A DNA stretch of 64,000 bases from Lithospermum erythrorhizon. Lineage: Eukaryota > Streptophyta > Magnoliopsida > Boraginales > Boraginaceae. The notes under the pieces are model-generated. The model did no database searches. It saw nothing but the letters and a program-made list of their open reading frames with translations, and had not been told where the DNA came from. Within the stretch, counting starts at the first letter, position 1. Each line of letters opens with the position of its first letter. Below, in pieces: positions 38,001 through 49,851 of the stretch. A program made the translations under genes and the position numbers. The DNA lies in the NCBI GenBank assembly GCA_019722365.1, contig JADFUC010001283.1, forward strand, positions 434,001-498,000, in the 5' to 3' direction.

Positions 38001-38930
38001 TAAACTGAGGGAAGCCTGATATATACTTGGAATAAAGATCACGGGATCGAGCCGGGGAGAGTGATTGAACTTTGTCGAGGGATCGCATGTGAATGAGTGC
38101 TGAGGTTCAACATGAGTAATTCAGAAGGGTAATCTCCCCCGTGAGACATGAGTTGACTCGGCGAGCCACGGTGTCCCACATTACTGATCTTGAGATAAGC
38201 AGGGAATGAAGGACATACACTTATCTTCGGCTATAGGATCCGTCGTATATGCCATGTTTGTGCAGCTGGGCACGATGTGTCTTATGCACTAAAGTGTAAC
38301 TTGATGAATGCGAGCTAATCCGGTGAAAGCCCTTTGGATTGCCGGTGAAGGTACATCTTGAAGTATACGAGGAGAGCCCAAAGATGCTTCTTGGTATATA
38401 ATTGGAGATGAGGATACTTGATGCTTGAGGGTACAGAAGCGCCCGATTTTCAAGCGCGAGAGAGCGACTTCTCGTTCCCAATCTGGTATGTATTTTTAAT
38501 ACCAGCAGTGAAGGCAGTATCTTGGAGAGTTCAAAGAAATGCGTGCCGGTCTGCAGAATACGAGTCTGTCCTTGGCTGTCTGAAGCTTGGCCCAAAGCAT
38601 GTTGGATAAAGAGTTCGTGACCGAACTTGGTGTGGTACCTAGCGTTGAGGGACCCCGGTGGAGTTGCTTTGTGGCAAATCTTGGAAGGCGATAGCTCAAG
38701 CAAAAGGAACTGAGAACACGTCACAATCAAGAAACGCATTACTTTCGAAAGTATCGCGTGATTAGAGATGCTTGATGGGAATGATGTCAAAGTATGTAAA
38801 GTAGAAGCAGGAGGGCAATGGCGACCCTTTTATAAACCACTAAGTCGGGCAAAGCATGATGAGCATCTGCGGCGAACAGGTCTTAGACGGATGTCGCGGT
38901 GGTGTTAGGTTAAGTGAGATCGGTATGTAT
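35020..38930 (+). mobile_element. Frame-broken Ty1/copia gag-pol
   Basis: Domains can be followed in order on the plus strand across many frameshifts. The gag body is at about 35020-35600. A zinc-knuckle start KCHYCG at about 35716 has lost its later His and Cys. A protease-like block with GCGS near 35870 lacks the usual Asp. The integrase is at about 36290-37110, with CSACAYGK, DVCGP, RSDRGGEY and GYPRETIGYYFYEA. The RT part is at about 37500-38200, with LNGNLEEDVY and ILGIKI. RNase H and the Pol end are at about 38440-38860, with GAVSW, EYESVL and PLSRAKHDEH. Indels every 50-150 bases mean no long protein can be made. It lies between LTR copies 1 and 2. Confidence 0.88.
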
Positions 38931-38989
38931 CCATTGTGTTATGTGAACAAATATTTGAATATTAGCCTTATATTTTAATATATTTGTTT

Positions 38990-39513
38990 ACTATGACTAT
39001 ATGTTTGAATATCATATAATATACATGTGATGTATCCTCGATGAGTGAAAGGTTAAATCCTAAGAGTTAGTCTATGTTTTCTAGAGAGGTAACATGAAGC
39101 TGTTAATTCACGCTTTCTTGAGCTAGAAACATAGGATAGCGAAGGCCTTAGTGGGATCTTGATAGTTAGGGCGACAAACATCGTATGACTAACATGGTGT
39201 TTGATTGGTGTCAGATTGATCAAATTGGCCCTGCGGACTAGATGATACAGTGAGCGATTAAATTGGTAGGGAGGCTGGTATGACCGAAGCAATTCACCAG
39301 AGAATATATCGTGTCTATGACATTTGTTTAGAATTTTTAAGGTTCGTCGATTCTTAGACCTACGATATATAACTATACGTGTTATACAAGCTACGTACTT
39401 TGACTATGACCAAGCGTCACGCCTTAGCGGGGATTATAACGGCGTATGTTAGGTCGCCTGATGAGTATAGCGTGATAAAGGAATTGTAAAGATAATCGTC
39501 AAAGGCAGCGGGG
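38990..39513 (+). mobile_element. 3' internal non-coding region of the copia family, copy 1
   Basis: It begins near 'cctcgatgagtgaaag' and contains 'gctagaaacataggatag' and 'acgatatataactatacgtg', ending in a purine tract before the LTR at 39514. The same region recurs at 43874-44566. Confidence 0.75.
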
Positions 39514-40500
39514 TGTTGGAAATCAATGAAATTGGTTCCATTTATTATTATACTCGTTGCGACAATTGTAGCGATTCATTTACCGATTAGGTTAAATGTG
39601 ATTACTCGAACTTAGTGTTCAACTTAGTAATTGTATATTACTAGTGTGAGTTCACCATGATAATTTAAGGGGTTATGAAGCGATTCTTTAGATCTTTACT
39701 CGTTAATCGTTATAATAATAGTAATTGGTCAATTATTATTATTATACAACTTACTATTATCACGAGCCTAGAAGGTCACGCTTTATCTGATGGCGTTGAG
39801 TTATATTTCGTGTATGAAATTAAAGAGAACTATATAATTGAGAAATGTATTTCTCGATTACAAGGAGTTCTACATTTTATAGAATATCAGTTAGGAACAA
39901 ATAGAATCAATTAAGTTGCTTTAATTGGTTAGAGTATTTATTTATCGATAGCGAAAGATTATTGATATTGACTTCATTACTATTTAATTAGCTTAATTAA
40001 GATTCATTTCGTCTTATTTCATTAGTGTCTTAACGAACTAATAGAGTTAACGAGTAAACTAATACTTAGCGGGTTGCTTATGGGCTTGTTTCCCAACTTA
40101 GCCACTATATAAAAGCAAACTTTAAGGGTTCATCATAAGTTTTGTAAAAACTTTTTTAAACCACATGCCGCCCCCACTTGGCGAAATTCTCCCGAAATTT
40201 TTTGGGGTTTTTAGTTTTGGTGTCTTGTTTACTAGCATAGATTAGTTCTTGATTGACCTCACGAGGTGTGGACTAACTAAAGAATGTCAAATACGATTGA
40301 TATTACAACAAAGGAGGCTGAAGAAGTCAAATTCATTTAGGCGATAATAGATTTTGGTAGAATTTACTCCAGCTGCTACGTAAGTCTACGTTCATGTATT
40401 TAATTATATGTTTTTGTATTGAATAATGTAGTATGCCTTTTAAAGGTCCTGGAACTATGGATTTGTATTTATACTCATATATCCATATTAATTTCTCTCT
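39514..40500 (+). mobile_element. LTR copy 2 (right end approximate)
   Basis: TGTTGGAAATCAATGA follows a purine tract (about 39500-39513). Inside are the inverted repeat at 39712-39745 and a TATA-like 'ctatataaaagc' near 40105, then a leader-like stretch. The right border could not be fixed because no primer-binding site is recognisable. Confidence 0.75.
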
Positions 40501-43500
40501 TCAGTCTCTTGCTTAAGCAAGCCTTAAATAACAAATAGTTTGATCTATTTATAACAGTTGAAAAACTAGTGAATGATCTTGAATGTTGTGTATACACATT
40601 CAGGACATGTGATGATTGGTATTTAACATGATGAGCATGGTTTCATGAATTGTGATGAAACAAAGCTTATGGTATGTAACCAAATAAAGCGAAGTTATCC
40701 TATTGGGTTCGCGTCACTTGTACGGATAGTGAACTTGCATGAAACTATAAGTTGAAGTTAATGATTCACTTCGTTATTTCGAACTTCAAAGGATAGAAAG
40801 AAAGGTTTTAAGTAACATTTAGTAATTGAAAGAGATTTGATTAAATCTTATATCTCAAATAATTTTATTGTCCAATTTTGTAATATCTTCAGTGTTGAGA
40901 ACACTAGTTTTGACTCATAATTTAATCTGTGATATGAGCCAAAATATAGCAATAAAACTGGAAGACAAGATACAATGAAAGTTATCGAAACAGCATTGTA
41001 ATGATAGGCAACTCATTATAAAGAGCACCACGGTTTAAATCCTCCGTGAAAGGTAGGTTGGAATTCTAAACTGTTTTTTCCACTTGTAGAGTGTTTAATA
41101 AATATATTTGACATACGCATGTCCATGTCAATTGATTGATTAAAGGAAACATTACTCTACTCTTCTTTAAAAAGGACACCTTGAACAATAGCTTGATTGA
41201 ATAATACTTATGGATAATGACTCGAACAAGACTTGAGTATAATCTTTAGAAAAGATGGACTAAGTCTTCTTACTAGACTTAGTGGGAGGTTATTTAGTCT
41301 AAATTAAGTTTGTATGTTTACATACAAATTAATTGAAGATTTGAGTCGTTGAATGATACATCAGAGTTGATAAGAGTATGGAAAGGACCATATGGATCTT
41401 ATAATTACGAGTCGGAAGTATCGTCGATATAAGTAATATATCATGCGAGAATGAGAGCGTCATTCTAATCTTAAAAGCGTACTTGTTAAGATCGTAATTA
41501 AGTAATTGTGTTTTAATGAAGTTAAAACACGGATGGATGAATCTTTGATTTCATATACCAAGATAATTTCATTACAACCTTAGATGTGTCATTAGTTGGG
41601 TAATCTGGTAAGATTGTGTTTAACGTCGTTTGAAACACAAAGGATAAAATAATTTCACATAATAAGGTTACTACGCTACCTTTAAATTAATTTATTCATA
41701 TTGTTGTGAAACTATTTCGAGAGTTGTGTTTCGTAAACAAACTTTGAAGCATCTGCATTATAGGGGATAGAAGTTAATATTATGTCCTTGTAGTAGACAT
41801 AATTTAACGAGATCGAGTTGATATTAGGTCATTTGTACATAACGAGAGGGAAGGTAGTGTTATTTCCATCATTTATATAGTCTTTGCCGATTTATTATGC
41901 GTATAGAGTCTTCATTTATGGAAGTACAAAATGAGTGGAAATAAATATGTGACTTGAATGCATTCAAGTGGCTCCGTGGAGATACGATCCGATATTAGAA
42001 TCGCTTGATTTATATCAAGGTATCCACTCTTGGTCGTTTAAAAAGCTAAGATGGAGTGATACAAATATGACATGAATAAATACTCCGATAAATGACTTGA
42101 GGTCATTTTAAATGAAATAAGATGTGAATACATGAGTTGAATTAAAACTCTATTTTATCTTTTTTAGATAGTGATTCATCAAGAGTAAAGCCCATTCTAT
42201 ATTACTTTTACGGATGGTGAATCGTAAGTAACTCAAATGTATTCATTAAATGAATGTCAGTCATGAATGGCGTTTAATCATACATTTGGTTGAGAAAGCG
42301 AATTAAACATTGGTTAGTATGTTCATGTTTATTTCAAACTTTCTTATTCTTTATTCCTGAGTTGTAACATGTGGGTCTAAGCAAGTTATCCAAAGAAGAA
42401 TGTTCCAAAGTAATGATCGGTGATGGATACTTGACATTGTTAAATTGGAACTCCACATCTCGGCGAGAATATAAAAAAAGTTTACATCTCTTAGAATCCC
42501 AAAGTTGTAAACTTAAGATTGAGTATAATGGAGTTAAATTCCTCACTTTGATGTGATGAAATCAATAAGAATCAAGAGTGATGAAGAACATGAGTTATTA
42601 AAGGTTAGTGGGGTAATTGCATAAATGAAGTTTTATACACTAAATGTTGAAGAAATCTTCTCTGACCTTAAAAGGTATAGTAGTGATTAGGTTATTGTAC
42701 ATTTGTGGGCCCATTCACATTATGTGACTGGCGTCTTTATGTCAGTCGCATTATATATGTGAGGTTGCATGACATTTTTTTTGTTAAGTTTAAAAGATGT
42801 CATGAAGCTCGAGAGTGATTGAAATCTATAATAGATTAAATTCTATAAATGAGCCAGTTCTCTTTATTAGCGGAAACTGACTTCTTACGTGAGGTTCGAT
42901 CCAGCTAGTAAGGGTCTCGTAACTAATGAGGTGGTTGAAGTCTATTACATAGTAATATGATTCACTAGTATGCCGTGTCAGCTGTCATGTGTTGTGCACA
43001 TGACTCTGACGTAGCATGATTTTAAGTGATTGAAATTGTGAAGTTTACTAAAGGTATTCACACAGATTAGGAATCACAGCTTGGTAGTAACTTTAAGGGG
43101 AATAGAGGTAACTATAGTTATATGGAATGAATCGGTTGTTGATCTTCACACTTGTAACTAAATATGATAGTAGGGTGTGGGCAGGTTGTACCGTATGAAG
43201 GCTATTAGCAAGAATTTAATAATAGGACTAAGTCTAGTATGCTCGATAAAGTAAACTAAAGGAAACTTGAACTTCGATTATTATAACTTGACAGTCAATG
43301 TTTTGTTGGTAATGTTGTTAAAGAATATGCATTTAATAAGGCAGGATGTGTTTTAACACACTTTGAGTTGTGTTGTAAGCTACCCGATAGAACCGAGAAG
43401 TGGTTGAAACCCATTTTGATCATAGTCGGCGCTGACTATGTCAAGATAATCTTAATTAAATCAATGATTCCTTGGTTGAGAGACGGGCTGATAGATGAAG

Positions 43501-43870
43501 ATTGCTTGTATTAGCATTTTAGATAAAGGATGTGATTATAATGCTTATCCTTTTTGCTTTACATGTCTTGAAATTACCTAAGAAGTCATGCGAGAAGCTT
43601 ATAGGATCCATGTGTGGATTCTGGCCATCTGAGAAGTTGAGATCCTTCCCATGATTGACTGAGTTTGGTTTTCACGAGCAATGAAAGGCAGGCATTAGCG
43701 AAGTTCGGCGGGGAGCTAGTTCGTTACGATTTACGGAATAAGTTAAATAATTGATTAAAACAAGTTCACTTTTTTTGTGTTTTAATCGATTATTAACTAA
43801 ACTACATGAATCGTGATTCGTTCATATAGTTACCAGTATTTATTTCACGTGCCATTGAAATATATAATAC
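40500..43870 (+). mobile_element. Apparently non-coding internal region between LTR copies 2 and 3
   Basis: 3.4 kb of AT-rich DNA without any readable gag or pol motif on either strand, in contrast to 35020-38930. Flanked by related LTRs and ending in the shared 3' region, it looks like the inside of a large non-autonomous LTR derivative. Confidence 0.5.
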
Positions 43871-43873
43871 ATG

Positions 43874-44566
43874 TAATTGTATCCTCGATGAGTGAAAGAA
43901 GTTAAAACCACAGGTTGGTTTATGTTTTCTAGAGATCTGACATGAATTGTTGATTACACTCTTTTAAGCTAGAAACATAGGATAGCCAAAGGCTTTAGTT
44001 AGATCTTGATAGTTAGAGGCGACAAACATCATATGACTAACATGGTGTTTTTGATTAGTGATCCAAGATTTATCCGCGTTAACTGCTTGAGGACTAGATG
44101 TCCCGTGGGTTGCAGTCACATGTTGGGGAGGCTGGTATGACGAAAGCAATTATAGAAGATATGTATATACGTGTCCTATGATATTTGTTTAAATTTTAGG
44201 TTAAACTGATTCTTAGACCTACGATATATAACTATACGTGTTATATGAGCTCACGTACTTGACTATGACAAGCAAATGCACTTATAGCGGGGATTAACGG
44301 CATATGTTGGGTCCTTGTGATGAAATATAACAATAGATGTTGATATATTGGGAGGGATTTATCCGTCCTTGATATACAAGGAAGATCGCATGCCTACCAG
44401 CGCGGTTAGTCTTGATTGGTTTATGAGGCGTCATAAATCTTTATTACATTTCATACTCGAGTAAAAGAAAGTTGTGGGTGTTTCATGGCACATAGCATAG
44501 TTAACTACGACTAGAGATCGCGTGATAAAGAGAGGAATTGTATGGTAATGGTCAAGGAGCAGTGAG
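43874..44566 (+). mobile_element. 3' internal non-coding region, copy 2
   Basis: It matches 38990-39513 in order ('cctcgatgagtgaaag', 'gctagaaacataggatag', 'acgatatataactatacgtg') and carries about 170 extra bases near 44340-44510. It ends in a purine-rich tract before the LTR at 44567. Confidence 0.75.
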
Positions 44567-45640
44567 TGTTGAAATCAGCAATTGATTCCCTTTTACTATG
44601 CCCGTTGCGACAATTGTGTATCCATTCATTTGCCGGGTTGGTTAAAATGCTTGATTACTAGAACTTATTGTTCACGCTAGTAATTTGTATATTACTAGTG
44701 TAGGTTCATGATAATTTTAGTAATTGTATATTACTAGTGTGGGTTCTCGCTGATAATTTTAGTAATTGTATATTACTATGTGGGTTCTCGCTGATAATTT
44801 AAGGGGTTATGGCGATTGCTAGATCTTACTCATTAATCGTTATAATAATAGTAATTAATTAGATTATTATTACTCTGACTTACTATTATACGAGGCCTAG
44901 AAGGGTCACACACGTACAGTGTGGGTGAATTATATTTCATGTATGAAATTAAAACTACATTTGCTAAATTGAAGAGAGTTGATTGTAATCAACGAATATT
45001 CTCAATTAAGGATTTTTACATTGATAATAAAATATAAATTGGATAATCCAATTAATTAATTAGTCAATTGAATTAATTCGATAGTTAGTTGAGCTTGTTA
45101 GTAACACATTTAGTTACTATTAACAACTTGTTAGTGTTTATAGCGGTTTAATTAAATTTAGCAGTCGGCTCATTAAGCTGTGGTGAGGCTTTTGGTTTGA
45201 CCTATATAAGCTAAGCTTATTAGGTTTTCATCATAATTTTTCATGAGATGAAAAACAAAACCTAACACTCCCTCTCTTCCTCACCCCAATGGCGAAATAT
45301 TCAAGGGAAGAATTGAAATTCTTCTCTTGATTTTTCATCCATTCAATCCATGTTCTAGCAGACGCAAATGTAGGATTCAACCTCTCCTGGTGTGGACCAA
45401 CTAGAGCCTTGTTGAAGTGTTCAGCTTGACGAATTCAAAGGCTTAGAAGATTTGGAATGGACTTCCGTTGGCATCTCTATAGAGTACTCTCGTATTCATA
45501 AGTCTTTATGATTTTAGATTAATTTATATCATTTTGAGGATCGAGATGTATGAATTTGGTGTTTTATCACAAAATGAAATTCATACTAGATTCTATGATT
45601 TAAGATGCCTGAGACATCAAAATCCAGAGAAATGTATGTT
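44567..45640 (+). mobile_element. LTR copy 3 with internal triplication (right end approximate)
   Basis: It begins TGTTGAAATCAGC. A block of about 42 bp ('tagtaattgtatattacta', then 'ggttc' and 'tgataatt') stands three times in tandem at 44679-44800, against once in copies 1 and 2. The inverted repeat is at 44842-44872 and a TATA-like 'cctatataagc' lies near 45210. Confidence 0.75.
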
Positions 45641-47700
45641 AGCCTATATGACAACCTTAGAGGGGGAGTGAATAAGGTTTAAGAGGTCATTGACCGTTTT
45701 TCGACTTTTAAGAAAGTTAATATAAATTTCACCGGAAATACTACTTTAGCAATTTGTAAAACAAATGCGGAATAGGCTAACACCCTCTTTAAACAATGTT
45801 TGATTTGATATATGAACCACAATTCAAATACAAATCAAATAAACAATATAATTTAATCAATGCGGAAATAAACAATTAAGTTCAATTGATCAAATCTATT
45901 ACGGAGATATAGAAAACACAAATGTAATTAACCTTTACGTTTTAAACCATTATATGCACGTGTACACAATTAATATCACATTCAAGCATATAATGGAAGT
46001 CCTAAATATAGATAATATAAACAATAAGTAAGAGTAAGGAAAGATACAAACTCGACACGGTGTTTTTACGAGGTTAGCTAATCTACATCCCGACCCAGAG
46101 GCCTCACGCCCAGCTTTCTCTAGAAATTCACTAGTGAGGGTACTTCTTCAAAAGTTGGTGAAGTCAGGCTTGACTTCTGACCTTGTATCTTGAGGAATCA
46201 AGTGTTACACCACATTTGGATTTCAACTCCTAACTCCCTCGTTAGAATCCAGTCGCTTGACCTAGGATTTCAACTTTCTTAGTAAACCACTAAGAACTCA
46301 AGGAATCTCCTAAGTTTCAACTTGATCAAATTAGGAATGCAACTCCACCATTTCGAGCACTACATGTCTATTGCTTGAGTCTTGGCCTCGGCCTTTCTGA
46401 CAATCTCCCCAATTCTGGCAAGATAAGCCTCGCAACACCTCGGACCCTCGAGCCTCTAGTATGAAGATCAAATCCTAAGCAGCCAGTTATCTCTTTTATA
46501 GAATAGAGATTGTTGTTTTATCACAATAAATTCTCACCGATGAAATTCTGATAGGATTACTAATATTTAACACAACTTACAACTCCTTATTTGAGTAGAT
46601 AATAAATTGAAGCTTATGAACTCATGTTGAGTAGATATGATATTAAATTTTTTTGAATCTCCTTTGAATATAAATGATCTTGGAGATGATGAATTTTCCT
46701 CTTGATCAATTTATCAAACACTTTATTGTGCTATTCTTTTAATCTCTTTGAAAATTATGAATCAAACCCAACTAAAACTCTTTTCAATAATCTAATTAAA
46801 GCATAATCTATGAGAGTTTTAATGTTTCAAAATGAGAGATTTTGGTGTTAGAATGATGTAAAAATGTTGTGCAAAGGCTTGGGAAAGAATGAGTTTTAAT
46901 GGGGTTAAAAAGGTGTGAAGTTTGAGCTCAAACGGTCAAGAAACGGCTCTTTTTCGACCTCCATCGAGAGGCTAGGTCTCATTAGAGTCTATACAGAGAA
47001 TTTTCACCAAAAACCACTTTTGAGTCATCGAGACCTCGTGAGACCACAGCCAGATACCGATAAGATTAAGCTAACAATTGAGAGAGCTTAAATCGCATTT
47101 TTTAAGCCGTTATAACTCCGATTTTGGCCCGATTCAAAAAGAGTTGGAAAGCTCTTTTAAAACTCTTTAATAATGTGAAATCAAACACCTGTTTTATAAA
47201 CATTAATATTTTTAAAATATTTTATTTTGAAAAAACATCTTTAAAACTTTGAAACGCTTAACAACTTTTTTGTCAATAATAATTTGAAAACTATCTCTCA
47301 AATAAGTGCTTAAATCAAGATCAAGGAAGGAAAGTAAATTTAGATTCAGGTCATAACTTTTACCTATGCTTCAGCTTGCATCCAATACCCATGTCTTCCA
47401 TATATCTTGATTTCGTTAGCTCTTCTACTTGGTCCTTTCATGACCGGTAGATGGACAATCTTCTTAACCCCGTCGTCATTCTTCCACCTTTTGAAGCTTT
47501 GTATGGTTGATTCTTCTTCTCTGTCGCCCATAATCATCTTCTTGGCGTTGTACTCTCACACTTGAAGCTCATGACATTTCTTCATTGTCTTGATACCTTG
47601 ATCTTGTTCTTGTTTGATATGAATATCAACTTTGAGTCAACAAGCCTATGAAAGAAATAAATCACTTAAGCACGCATGTTAGATAGTAAATCGATATTTT
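45641..47700. other. Repeat-derived non-coding spacer
   Basis: It starts with a purine tract 'agagggggagtgaa' near 45660. A moderate-GC stretch at 46050-46450 has short direct repeats ('tttcaac', 'cactaagaactcaagg'). I recognise no coding domain. It could be the non-coding end of another LTR element. Confidence 0.4.
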
Positions 47701-49060
47701 AAATTAAATGCATTAAAACCAGTGTACGGACTCGAAGTCAATAATGTATACAGGCAAGTTGCAAAATCGTTGAGCCGGGTTAAAGCGATCCGTACGAGAT
47801 GTGGTATAATAGATTAAGTGAATATTTGCTTAAAGGCTACGTGAATAATTCTATTTGCCACCATTTTATAAGAAAAATAACATCGATTTATGTCATTCTT
47901 TATGCATGTTGATGACTTAAATATCATTGGAACTAATAAAAGAAATCGAAAAGCAAATGAATTATTTAAACAAAAATTTGAACCGTGAGTCTTTGTGAGC
48001 ATGAAGTTGCTTTGAAGCCATTAGGCTAAAGCTGGCGTCTGCTGGGCGTCCGCGAAAAAAAAAGAATTTGAAATGAAAGATCTGGGAAAAACTAAGTTTT
48101 GTCTAGGTTTACAAATTGAATACATTAAAAATGGTATATTGGTGCACCAATCAAATTATACAGAAAGGATATTGAAAAGGTTTAACATGGATAAGCAAAA
48201 CCACTTTTTAAGCCTCACACATGATAGGCGAACACTTAATGTTGAAAAGGATCCACTTAGTCCCCAGAAGCAATGAAGGATTTTTGGTATTGAAGTACCA
48301 TACCTCGATTACCATTGAACACTAATGTATCTTGCAAATTGTCTGAAGACTGATATAGCTTTTACGGTGAATTTACTAGCAAGATTCGGTTAAGTATCCA
48401 CAAAGAGAGACATTGGAAAGAATAAAACATATATTTGAATATATTGAAATTACGTCTAATCTTGGTTTGTTTATCCTAATAATACAAAACGTTTTGCTTG
48501 GTTATGCAGATGCAGGTTATTTTTCAGATCCACATAATGCTAAATCACATATTGGGTATGTATTTACGTATAGTAGCATTCTGATATCATGGAGGTCCCA
48601 GCGGAACTCTTATAGCTTCTTCAAACCATGCTGAAGTAATAGCTCTTCACGAAGCAAGCAAAAAGCTGCTGATGGTTAAGATCGATGACTGACATATCCA
48701 AGGAGCATCCGATTTACCATTTTATAAAATCAACTGATTATTATGAAAACCGATGCTGCGTGTGTTACTCGGATGAAGAAGATTATATAAAAGTGATAGA
48801 ACCAAAACATATTCCCCAGTTCTTTTCATTCACTCAAGAACTTGAAAGAAAGAATAGAGGTAGATATCCCAGTATGTTGTTTATGTGATAATGTAGCGAG
48901 ATCTCTTCACAAGGCACTTCTACATCGGTTTTTAAAGAGAAGCGTTCGAATATCAGGTCGTCGCCCTTGAGATGTTGAAGAACTACCTATGTTTCATTGA
49001 GGGAGAGGCATCTTGTGTACTCTTTTTCCTTATGAGGATTTTATACATGAGTTTTTTAAA
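47700..49060 (+). mobile_element. Ty1/copia remnant: RT and RNase H end
   Basis: Plus-strand pieces give a palm block reading HVDDL at about 47906-47920 (Tyr replaced by His), MKDLGKTKFCLGLQIEY from 48073, and YTERILKRFNMDK. RNase H reads GYADAGYFSD and GYVFTY at about 48500-48575. A Pol end with EDYIKVIEPKHI lies near 48775-48830. Frames are broken near 48000, 48275, 48600 and 48885. The sequence differs from the 35-39 kb copy, so it is a separate copia lineage. Confidence 0.85.
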
Positions 49061-49851
49061 CGCAGGTTTTTATGACGACATATGCTTAAATAAAGCAGAG
49101 TTAAACATTTCAAATAGAGTGTTATGAATAGTGTTATGTTGAAATATGTGAATAGTACTTTTGTTGAAATATATAAAAGAAAGTTAGAAAAAGGGCAATC
49201 TTTTTGTTGGGTTAGTTTTCAGTATAAATACCCATCGATGAATGAAAATTATGCAGTAGGCAAGTGCAAATGATAATATCTGCGATTATTACCAAAATTA
49301 TACATTTTGATTCTACTGTTATTTAATATAGTGGTAATAATATAGTAGTATAGTACAACTTATAGTAATAATATAAAAGTAGCATATCGTATTAGTTTGA
49401 GTTATTTAATATCCGGTTTTATAACAGATATATAATTATAAAGGTGGTCCTTAGAAATCACAATTACTATATGCGAATGAGTAATCTTCCTTTTCGTCGC
49501 TTAAAGATTGTCACATTTTGATTTTAATGAATTGATTTTTTTTTTAATTTTAAACACAATAAATTTGTTTGAAAAAAATATATCAATATATAGTATTTTC
49601 AACATACTAAAGTATGTCAATCAAGATTATAAAAGTTTGTTAATCTTTGATCATGAAAAATATAAATTGACAAATGTTTTAGGAATGGAGGTAGTATAAA
49701 GTAAGTGGTTGGGGTAAAGCCTTTTTCATGCTACAACATTCATGATTCATGTAATCATGTATTGCGAATCTAACATTTGTATACATGTACAAGAGTAGAT
49801 ATAATTCTTTTATCAGTCTGCAAGCATGGTTACATCTTGACTGCATCAAAC
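49061..49851. other. Possible copia 3' LTR remnant and FBL10 downstream spacer
   Basis: A purine stretch followed by 'tgttatgaatagtg' at 49120 and a TATA-like 'agtataaataccc' near 49221 could be a 3' LTR start. Near 49684 'ggaatggaggtagta' resembles one end of a Stowaway element, but I find no partner end. Confidence 0.35.

Noticed and set aside
41010..41060. tRNA-like phrase 'ggtttaaatcctcc'
   Set aside because: Only a B-box-like string; no acceptor or anticodon arm pairs with it.
39053..44149. Two similar minus-strand frames at 39053-39292 and 43964-44149 that might be a conserved small protein
   Set aside because: Their likeness follows from the repeated 3' region of the LTR elements, and they diverge by frameshift; no evidence of coding constraint.
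49508..49699. Stowaway-like end near 49684 suggesting a MITE
   Set aside because: No matching inverted end with TA flank was found upstream.
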